From: Hyphomicrobiales bacterium
GTDB taxonomy: Bacteria; Pseudomonadota; Alphaproteobacteria; Rhizobiales; JAJFHC01
DNA length: 5,677 nt
Assembly (NCBI GenBank): GCA_021775835.1
Contig: JAJFHC010000297.1
Coordinates: forward strand, 1 to 5,677
Reading direction: 5' to 3'
The stretch's first letter is position 1; every line of letters begins with the position of its first letter. Below are positions 1-5,152 of this stretch, one piece after another. Both the position numbers and the translations under genes were made by a program. The notes under the pieces are model-generated. The model was not told where the DNA came from and did not search any database. It saw only the letters and a list, made by a program, of their open reading frames with translations.

Positions 1-112
1 TGGTACTTTCTCTCAATTATTGCGGCTCGAACAGTTGATTGGGTCTTTTGGCCGGTTAGCCTAAAGGCGAGACGATAGAATTATGCACATAAAATACATA
101 TTTCGACTACGC
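1..112. other. Noncoding flank downstream of the chemoreceptor gene
   Basis: This stretch follows the stop codon of the chemoreceptor gene and runs to the window edge. I see no reading frame of useful length and no convincing rho-independent terminator. The only self-complementary piece is a GCCT/AGGC pair near 59-68, whose loop is too short to form a stable stem and which has no T tract behind it. The adjoining gene to the left is outside the window. Confidence 0.5.
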
Positions 113-3016
113 CTAGAATTCCTCCCAATCCTCTCCTTTCACTGCGACAGCAGCATTGCCGCTAAACGAACTGGCTACCTTGCGATTGAGAGCGCGGGCC
201 GGTGATGGCTGCGGGTTATTTTGCTCACTCGCCACTTCCGGTCGCTGGCTCATTGCCGATTTACCGGTTTTGAATTCCCTCAGCATCGCGTCAATCTTGA
301 TGACCTCTTCACCAAGCGAATGACTGGCAGCCGTCGACTCTTCTGCGACAGCCGCATTTTGCTGCGTACCCTGATCGATACTGTTGACTGATTCATTGAT
401 TTCCTGCAGCCCGAGGGATTGCTCGCTGGAAGCGGCAACAATGGCAACAACATAATCATTGATCTCTTTGACCGACGTAACAATGACCTCAAGTTCCGCG
501 CCGGTCTCATTGACCAGTGAAGCGCCGGCTTTGACATCATCACTTGAGGTGGTGATCAGTTTCGAGATTTCCTTGGCCGCATTGGCAGAACGCTGTGCCA
601 GTTCGCGAACTTCCTGGGCAACCACTGCAAAGCCTTTACCCGATTCACCGGCCCGTGCTGCTTCAACACCGGCATTCAGCGCCAGCAGGTTGGTCTGAAA
701 GGCGATATCATCAATGACACCGATAATGCTGGCAATTTCATCCGCTGATTTTTCAATCTTGCTCATCGCAGCAATGGCTTTTTTAACGATTTCGCCTGAT
801 TTTTCCGCATTGCCCTTGGTCGTGGCAACCAGATTACTGGCTTCTTTCGCACTTTCCGTCGAGGTTTTCATCGCCGTCGTGGTTTCTTCCAGTGCAGCGG
901 CGGTTTCTTCAACCGCTACGGCCTGTTGTTCCGTGCGTCGGGCAAGATTGTCAGCGGCTGTATGGATTTCTTTCGAGCCGGAGAGAATTTGGCTGGAAGC
1001 GGATCCGATATTGTTGATGGTTGTGGCAAGTGCTTCCATTGCACTGTTAAACTCGTCTTTTAGCTGCTGATCTGCTTCAGGGAATTCTTCCGTGATCCTG
1101 TAGACAAGATCTTTCTCAGCGATGGCAGTCATTGCCTTGCTGAAGGCATCGGCAACAAGTTTGCGCTCTGCGGCCCTCTTATCATCCCGGGCCCTTTGCT
1201 CAGCATTGGAGGCCTCTTCGCGCTGTTTTTGTTCGGCCTGTTCAGCCTCAAGTTGCTCTGTGCGCTCGGCATTTTCCTTAAACACCTGGACCGCATCAGC
1301 CATTGCACCAATCTCATCACCACGTCCAATCCCGGGAATTTCCGCTTTATTATCACCTTCGGCAAGAAACTTCATGGCGTTAGTGATGCGGCCTATCGGG
1401 TTGGCAATACCATTGCCGATCAACCATGCAATTCCGCCTCCAAGTATTAATGCACCAAGAACACAGGCAATAATAATCATATTGGTGAAACTGACAGTGC
1501 CTTGACTTGCAGCTACCCGTTGATCCATCAAACCTTGCTCTTCAGCTTGAAATTCGGACATAATTACCCGAAAGCGATCAAAGTATTTCTTGCCCCGGGC
1601 CTCTCCGATCACATCAGCCATGTCATCCATTGTTTTGGCATTGCCAATTTTTCGGCGAAGGTCAATTGTCGGCTCAACAACTTTTGTGCGCCACTCGTCT
1701 ATAGTTATTTTGATCTGGGCAAGCAATTCTACCTGCGCCGGGTTATCATTCACGGTTTCACTCAGCGCTGCCACTTTGGCTGCGAAAATATTCACACCGC
1801 TGTTATAGGGTGCCAGAAATCCGTCATCACCGGCTAACAAATAACCGCGCATCCCGGTTTCCATATCCACCGCGGCACTGAGAATATCGTTCGCACTTTC
1901 CAGCACGCCATAAGTATGGGTCACCCATTGCTCATTTCTCTTCATAATTGCCAGGTCGGATTTTACACGTTTTTCCGCTTCAACCGATGCTGTCTGACGC
2001 TCAACCAACAACTGGTTTTCAATATCCCGGAATTCAGCAATGATTTTGCGGAATGCATCAAAGTATTTCTTGCCTTCCTTGCGACCGACAAGCGCTTCAA
2101 TATCGGCAAGCTGGCGTTGACCAAGGTTGACCATTTTTCGAAGCGCAATGGCAGGTTCTGTAACTTTAGACTGCCAGTCCATAATCAACTGTTCGGCGTT
2201 CTTCAGACGGTTAACCTGCGGGGGATTGTCGGCAACAAGAGCCTGCAATTTCTCGGACTGTATTTTAAAATCCGATCGCCCCTGGTTATAGGGTTCAAGG
2301 AATTCACTTTCCCCGCCAAGCAGATAACCACGCATACCGGTTTCCATATCAACGGCCTGTGATAGTAATAACCCGGCAGAAGACAACACTGTATTGGTAT
2401 GATTAACCCATTTGACTGTCTTGTTGATCAACTCGAAGTTTTTGTTAGCATCTTCCTGCGCCTCATGAAAATCGCTAACTCTTGTGGTAAGCAGTGTTCT
2501 TTCTCTCTTGTTAAAAAGATTGATTTGATCGCGAAATTTGTCAAAATAGACTTTCCCGCGTGCTTCTCCAACAATTGATGCAAGATCATTCATAGTCTCT
2601 GCATCGCCAATATTCCGGCGTAAATCAATGGTCGGCTCGGTGACTTCTTTCTGCCACTCGCGAAGCACTTTTTGCACTTCCTTCAGACGCTCGACCTGAG
2701 CAGGATTGTCACTGACAGTTTTGCTGAGTTCTTCAATACTTTTATAGGTGGCTGTTTCTCCGCCTTTATAGGGACTGAGAAAATCCTCTTTACCAGCCAG
2801 CAAGTAGCCCCTCATACCTGTTTCCATATCAACAGCAGAACCAACGATTGATGCAGCTTTGCCCAATACATCATAGGTATGGCTGACAGATTGGTTGGTA
2901 CTGATTATTTTATCGATACTGGTTAAACTGGTTACGCCAAGAACAGCCAACAGTGACAATGGCGCACAAATGCCAATCAGAATTTTCGTTTTGGTTTTTA
3001 AATCAGAGAATTTCAT
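113..3016 (-). CDS. Methyl-accepting chemotaxis protein with three tandem CHASE3-type sensor units
   Basis: This is an inner-membrane chemoreceptor of 967 residues that would control the CheA kinase through CheW. In order it has TM1 (about 11-31), a long periplasmic part of three CHASE3-type units (44-180, 204-341, 365-501), TM2 (about 511-533), a HAMP domain (about 532-585, with NPIGRIT and DEIG), a charged coiled coil (585-620), a second HAMP-like segment (about 624-671), and the MA signalling domain (about 672-915). The hairpin tip lies around 765-817 and reads NAGVEAARAGESGKGFAVVA. Likely methylation pairs are E703/E704, E710/E711 and E892/E893. The C-terminus DWEEF fits the xWxxF pentapeptide that tethers CheR/CheB in other receptors. 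The ATG is supported by a GGGAA upstream and by TM1 following directly. Typical receptors are 500-700 residues; the excess is the triplicated sensor. The ligand is unknown. It stands alone, about 900 bases from the next gene. Confidence 0.96.
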   Translation of the reverse strand: MKFSDLKTKTKILIGICAPLSLLAVLGVTSLTSIDKIISTNQSVSHTYDVLGKAASIVGSAVDMETGMRGYLLAGKEDFLSPYKGGETATYKSIEELSKTVSDNPAQVERLKEVQKVLREWQKEVTEPTIDLRRNIGDAETMNDLASIVGEARGKVYFDKFRDQINLFNKRERTLLTTRVSDFHEAQEDANKNFELINKTVKWVNHTNTVLSSAGLLLSQAVDMETGMRGYLLGGESEFLEPYNQGRSDFKIQSEKLQALVADNPPQVNRLKNAEQLIMDWQSKVTEPAIALRKMVNLGQRQLADIEALVGRKEGKKYFDAFRKIIAEFRDIENQLLVERQTASVEAEKRVKSDLAIMKRNEQWVTHTYGVLESANDILSAAVDMETGMRGYLLAGDDGFLAPYNSGVNIFAAKVAALSETVNDNPAQVELLAQIKITIDEWRTKVVEPTIDLRRKIGNAKTMDDMADVIGEARGKKYFDRFRVIMSEFQAEEQGLMDQRVAASQGTVSFTNMIIIACVLGALILGGGIAWLIGNGIANPIGRITNAMKFLAEGDNKAEIPGIGRGDEIGAMADAVQVFKENAERTEQLEAEQAEQKQREEASNAEQRARDDKRAAERKLVADAFSKAMTAIAEKDLVYRITEEFPEADQQLKDEFNSAMEALATTINNIGSASSQILSGSKEIHTAADNLARRTEQQAVAVEETAAALEETTTAMKTSTESAKEASNLVATTKGNAEKSGEIVKKAIAAMSKIEKSADEIASIIGVIDDIAFQTNLLALNAGVEAARAGESGKGFAVVAQEVRELAQRSANAAKEISKLITTSSDDVKAGASLVNETGAELEVIVTSVKEINDYVVAIVAASSEQSLGLQEINESVNSIDQGTQQNAAVAEESTAASHSLGEEVIKIDAMLREFKTGKSAMSQRPEVASEQNNPQPSPARALNRKVASSFSGNAAVAVKGEDWEEF
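1514..1924 (-). repeat. CHASE3-type repeat unit 3 of the chemoreceptor
   Basis: Residues 365-501, next to TM2. The core AVDMETGMRGYLLAG is at 382-396, 161 residues after that of unit 2. NPAQVE, EPTIDLRRKIG and IGEARGKKYFDRFR match unit 1 closely. Like unit 2, it has a Trp just before the opening Val (WVTHT here, WVNHT in unit 2), which unit 1 lacks. Confidence 0.9.
1994..2407 (-). repeat. CHASE3-type repeat unit 2 of the chemoreceptor
   Basis: Residues 204-341. The core AVDMETGMRGYLLGG is at 221-235, exactly 160 residues after that of unit 1. It is the most divergent unit in the middle: NPPQVN replaces NPAQVE, EPAIALRK replaces EPTIDLRR, and one residue is inserted before GKKYFDAFR. Confidence 0.9.
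2477..2887 (-). repeat. CHASE3-type repeat unit 1 of the chemoreceptor
   Basis: Residues 44-180 of the receptor. The unit starts VSHTYDVL, carries the core AVDMETGMRGYLLAG at 61-75 and FLxPY at 79-83, then NPAQVE, EPTIDLRR and GKVYFDKFR. By hand it aligns without gaps to unit 3 with about 74 of 137 identities, and to unit 2 with one gap at roughly 43 percent. Confidence 0.9.
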
Positions 3017-3020
3017 TTTG

Positions 3021-3026
3021 TTCCCA
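3021..3026 (-). promoter_or_regulatory. Ribosome-binding site of the chemoreceptor gene
   Basis: Read on the minus strand the leader is ATGGGAACAAAATG. The GGGAA core lies a few bases before the ATG and is a modest Shine-Dalgarno match. It supports the start at 3016, since no other in-frame start lies nearby. Confidence 0.55.
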
Positions 3027-3034
3027 TTCGGAAT

Positions 3035-3040
3035 ATTATA
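3035..3040 (-). promoter_or_regulatory. Possible -10 element (TATAAT) of the chemoreceptor gene
   Basis: The minus strand reads TATAAT here, a perfect -10 hexamer in an AT-rich stretch. No good -35 hexamer lies 16-18 bases upstream, and transcription would start only about 12 bases before the ATG. It may therefore be a chance AT-rich match. Confidence 0.22.
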
Positions 3041-3117
3041 ATTAACATGAAGGGTATTTTTTTAGTTCATATTCAGAGATCAATTGACCACTTGGATGCG
3101 GTTAAACTAAACCCGCG

Positions 3118-3134
3118 CTTACGTTTTGCGTAAG
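3118..3134. repeat. Perfect 6-bp inverted repeat (CTTACG-N5-CGTAAG)
   Basis: CTTACG and CGTAAG flank a five-base spacer about 100 bases upstream of the chemoreceptor start. A second, imperfect stem (GCGGTT and AACCCGC with one bulged base, 3098-3116) lies beside it, one base away. Neither is followed by a T tract on either strand, so an operator or a leader structure fits better than a terminator. No known regulator motif is recognised. Confidence 0.4.
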
Positions 3135-3462
3135 TACTTCCAATATGAATTCAAAAATGCAAAACCCGCAAAGGTGTTACCCGGTTAGTAATTTTGTTGG
3201 AAAACATGTCGGATCAAGGCCAATACGACTGCGTAGCATCATGCTAATGGATTTTCGCAATCCAGGCCGTCGTGGGTAATGGTATGAATCAATAGGGTTT
3301 ATAAACTGTTAACATCGCCCAAATGTAAACATGCTGCATGCCAGGGTCTTGGCAATACCAGTGCATTTGGGTTTTAAGTTGATGACTTTTTTCAATTTGG
3401 TTAGCATGGATGCAAGCTAAAACTTTTCACAAAGATAACTGATAAAATCCACAGCATTTTTC

Positions 3463-3477
3463 TGAGTGCGGCACTCA
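3463..3477. repeat. Perfect interrupted palindrome TGAGTGC-G-GCACTCA
   Basis: Two seven-base arms are exact inverted copies around a single G. After one mismatch the symmetry continues for four more pairs (TTTT at 3458-3461, AAAA at 3479-3482). T tracts precede rather than follow the stem on both strands, so it is not a normal intrinsic terminator. It resembles a dimeric-regulator site, but no target gene is obvious: it is about 450 bases from each flanking gene. Confidence 0.5.
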
Positions 3478-3520
3478 TAAAATTTAGTGCGCTTGACCGG
3501 ATGGCATCATCAATAACTAT

Positions 3521-3918
3521 TTACCCGAAGTATTTGATGTTACGACCATTTTTGAAGAAAATCAGGCTCTCCACATGCACCTGCACCCGATCGGCATGTG
3601 CCGTTTTGATACCATTTGAGGGACTCCATTAATCCAGTCCCCATCCCGCCTGGCAAACGGTTCAACCCATCACCCTTGAGGATATAACGGGCAACGGTGA
3701 TCGGCAAATGGTTAACAATGTAAAACCGGGCTCGAAATCTTGCCTGTGACCAATAATTTGGCGCTTCATCTGTGCGCCCACCCATTGGTGCAAATCATCC
3801 TGATCGCCTGAAAACAATGGCCAAACGACGCCCTAAAACAGCAAAACCAAAGCTGCCATTACGGGTAACGTTTGCCTGCTAATTCGATCACTGCACGAGA
3901 CCGGCGATAACAGCGGCC
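3521..3918 (-). other. Region between hydrolase and chemoreceptor with broken reading frames, possible gene remnant
   Basis: No intact gene is convincing in this stretch. Three overlapping minus-strand frames each look partly protein-like. The first starts with an ATG at about 3863 (MAALVLLF, then TAG) and continues after the stop as GVVWPLFSGDQDDLHQW. The second is open at 3540-3785 (81 codons from ATG), with NYWSQARFRARFYIVNHLP and ARYILKGDGLNRLPGG, but lacks a good ribosome-binding site. The third ends at 3521 with KTAHADRVQVHVESLIFFK and then NGRNIKYFG. Joined by two frameshifts and one stop readthrough they could be one decayed gene of roughly 110 codons with a short hydrophobic N-terminus. 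I recognise no family, and chance open frames are an equally good explanation. Confidence 0.25.
3620..3641. repeat. 22-bp imperfect palindrome (GGGACT-N10-AGTCCC)
   Basis: Six-base arms GGGACT and AGTCCC are exact inverted copies. The centre ATTAAT is itself palindromic on the same axis. Only the two CC pairs between arm and centre break the symmetry, so 18 of 22 positions agree. It lies in the region of broken frames between the two transcription units. Function unknown. Confidence 0.4.
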
Positions 3919-4806
3919 TTAAGACAAATGCTGGTTGAACCAATCAATGGTTCTCTGCCAGGCCAATTCTGCTGCGGCTTGATCATATCGCGGTGTGGAA
4001 TCGTTGTGAAATCCGTGATTTGCGCCCTCATAAATAAACGCCTGATATGTCTTGCCGTGTTTCTTCAGTGCTGCTTCATAGGCTGGCCAGCCCTCATTGA
4101 CGCGCTTGTCCAACGCGCCGTAATGAAGCAGTAGCGGTGCCTTTATTCTGGGCACGTCATCGGCCTTTGCCTGTCGGCCATAAAACGGCACGGAAGCATT
4201 CAACTCGGGATAGGCAACAGCCAGCGCATTGCACACGCCGCCACCATAACAAAATCCCACGCAACCGACTTTTCCAGTCGAATCCTCACGCGCTGCCAGG
4301 TGTTCGTAACCGGCAAAAAAATCGTTCATCAGCCGGGTACCGTCAACCGATTTCTGCAGTATCTTGCCCTCTTCATCGTTACCGGGATAACCGCCAACCG
4401 ATGTCAGGCCATCGGGAGCCAGCGCCATGAATCCGGCTTTCGCCACCCGTCTTGCGACATCCTTGATATAAGGATTAAGACCGCGGTTTTCATGGATCAC
4501 CAGAACTGCCGGCAGTTTGGCGGGTGGTTTGGACGGTTTCACCAGATAAGCCCGCACTTCGCCATTGCCGTTGGGAGAATGATAGGTTGCGTAACTAGCG
4601 GTGATATCGGGATCATTGAATGAAACCTGCTCAGCCATCGCATAATCAGGCTTTAACAGGTTAAACAACATCGCGGCAGTTAGCCCACCCACGGCAAATT
4701 TGCCGGCGCGATCCAGAAACTGGCGTTTCGAGATCATGCCATGAGCATAAAAGTCATACAGATCAAGTAGTTCCTGATCAAAATCCTTGGCGGTCATTCT
4801 TTCCAT
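3919..4806 (-). CDS. yghX: YghX-type dienelactone hydrolase family protein
   Basis: This 295-residue alpha/beta hydrolase closely resembles, from memory, E. coli YghX along its whole length (TAKDF near the start, ISKR at 25-28, ENRGLNPYI, APDG, SVGGYPGNDE, GFCYGGG, PFYGRQA, NEGWPAYEAAL, NHGFHNDSTPRYD). The triad is intact: Cys186 in GFCYGGG, Asp233 in GALDKRV, His264 in GANHGF. The Cys nucleophile is typical of dienelactone hydrolases; the true substrate is unknown. The N-terminus has a Tat-like leader, SKRQFLDRAGK (26-36), then a hydrophobic run (38-50) and a possible AMA cleavage site at 56-58, but with Lys-Arg instead of Arg-Arg, so export is uncertain. A perfect AGGAGG seven bases before the ATG fixes the start; the in-frame ATG three codons later is too far away. 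It is last in the cluster, 11 bases after the PepSY-type gene. Confidence 0.95.
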   Translation of the reverse strand: MERMTAKDFDQELLDLYDFYAHGMISKRQFLDRAGKFAVGGLTAAMLFNLLKPDYAMAEQVSFNDPDITASYATYHSPNGNGEVRAYLVKPSKPPAKLPAVLVIHENRGLNPYIKDVARRVAKAGFMALAPDGLTSVGGYPGNDEEGKILQKSVDGTRLMNDFFAGYEHLAAREDSTGKVGCVGFCYGGGVCNALAVAYPELNASVPFYGRQAKADDVPRIKAPLLLHYGALDKRVNEGWPAYEAALKKHGKTYQAFIYEGANHGFHNDSTPRYDQAAAELAWQRTIDWFNQHLS

Positions 4807-4813
4807 GACAGGT

Positions 4814-4819
4814 CCTCCT
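4814..4819 (-). promoter_or_regulatory. Perfect Shine-Dalgarno (AGGAGG) overlapping the upstream stop codon
   Basis: On the minus strand the sequence is TAGGAGGACCTGTCATG. The TAG is the stop of the PepSY-type gene and shares two bases with AGGAGG; seven bases separate it from the ATG of the hydrolase gene. Ribosomes terminating on the first gene therefore sit on the start site of the second, which suggests translational coupling. Confidence 0.85.
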
Positions 4820-5135
4820 AATTTGCTTTTCGAAATAGAATTTCACCGCGACGGGCGACCAGCAGTTTTTCGAGTGTAACAGGATGAAAATAGGCTTCAA
4901 CCCGTTGCCCTTCAGGGGACGTTCCATAGGCCTCATAACAACCGCCATCCTCCTTGATGCGGCGCACAGTCCAGCCATCGGACGTCATCTTGGTTTCCAA
5001 TTCCTGCTTGGTTTTCCAGTTGGCCTGATCACCAGATTCACAGGTCATCATACCAGTGGCAAAGGCCGACGAGGCCAACAATGAGACAATTATCGTTATT
5101 GGCACTATCGCAGTGGCGAATTTCCGCAGTTTCAT
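4818..5135 (-). CDS. Exported PepSY-type small protein
   Basis: This protein of 105 residues has a clear Sec signal peptide: positively charged start (MKLRK), hydrophobic core about 7-20, and AFA at 24-26 as the likely cleavage site, leaving a mature part of about 79 residues in the periplasm. The mature part has the pattern of small PepSY-like proteins: W40, an amphipathic helix, GWTVRRIKEDGGCYEAYG (54-71), then EGQRVEAYFHPVT (75-87). PepSY domains are thought to bind or inhibit partner proteins; the partner is unknown here. Cys32 and Cys66 are the only cysteines and could form a disulphide or a metal or haem contact, which is inference. AAGGGA eight bases before the ATG supports the start. 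It sits between the haem membrane protein (17 bases upstream) and the hydrolase (11 bases downstream). Confidence 0.85.
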   Translation of the reverse strand: MKLRKFATAIVPITIIVSLLASSAFATGMMTCESGDQANWKTKQELETKMTSDGWTVRRIKEDGGCYEAYGTSPEGQRVEAYFHPVTLEKLLVARRGEILFRKAN

Positions 5136-5143
5136 GGTCTTGT

Positions 5144-5149
5144 TCCCTT
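5144..5149 (-). promoter_or_regulatory. Ribosome-binding site of the PepSY-type gene
   Basis: AAGGGA on the minus strand lies eight bases before the ATG at 5135, directly after the stop codon of the upstream membrane-protein gene (TAAATGAAGGGA). It decides the start and shows tight packing of the cluster. Confidence 0.65.
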
Positions 5150-5152
5150 CAT

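Larger units (their letters stand above)
3017..3520. other. Noncoding region upstream of the chemoreceptor gene
   Basis: About 500 AT-rich bases with no convincing gene. It presumably holds the chemoreceptor promoter near its left end. It contains inverted repeats at 3098-3116, 3118-3134, 3339-3354 and 3463-3477. Two very short frames exist (25 codons on the minus strand at 3401-3478, 44 on the plus strand at 3145-3279), but neither has a ribosome-binding site. No tRNA or recognisable RNA family is visible. Confidence 0.6.

Noticed and set aside
714..1070. Plus-strand open frames across the chemoreceptor gene
   Set aside because: They are antisense to the heptad-repeat signalling domain, whose biased codon use keeps the opposite strand open. 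They have no ribosome-binding sites or domain features.
3145..3279. 44-codon plus-strand frame starting MNSKMQNPQRC
   Set aside because: No Shine-Dalgarno sequence, Arg-rich unusual composition, and no recognisable similarity.
3298..3313. CtrA-like box TTTA-N7-TTAAC
   Set aside because: One base differs from the TTAA-N7-TTAA(C) pattern and it lies about 280 bases from the chemoreceptor start. In AT-rich DNA such near matches are expected by chance.
3350..3365. Sigma-54-like promoter on the plus strand (TGGCAA-N5-GTGCA, GG-N10-GC spacing kept)
   Set aside because: It matches the -24/-12 pattern well, but no plus-strand gene follows it; everything downstream on that strand is antisense to real genes. 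It would matter only if an unannotated RNA starts there.
3463..3477. CIRCE heat-shock operator
   Set aside because: CIRCE has GCACTC on the left and GAGTGC on the right with nine bases between. Here the order is reversed and the spacer is one base.
3401..3478. 25-codon minus-strand frame (MSAALRKMLWILSVIF...), hydrophobic
   Set aside because: No ribosome-binding site, and its start falls inside the palindrome at 3463-3477. It is too short to separate from chance.
4137..4623. Plus-strand open frames across the hydrolase gene
   Set aside because: They run opposite to a well-supported enzyme gene, and their products have random-looking, Arg- and His-rich composition.
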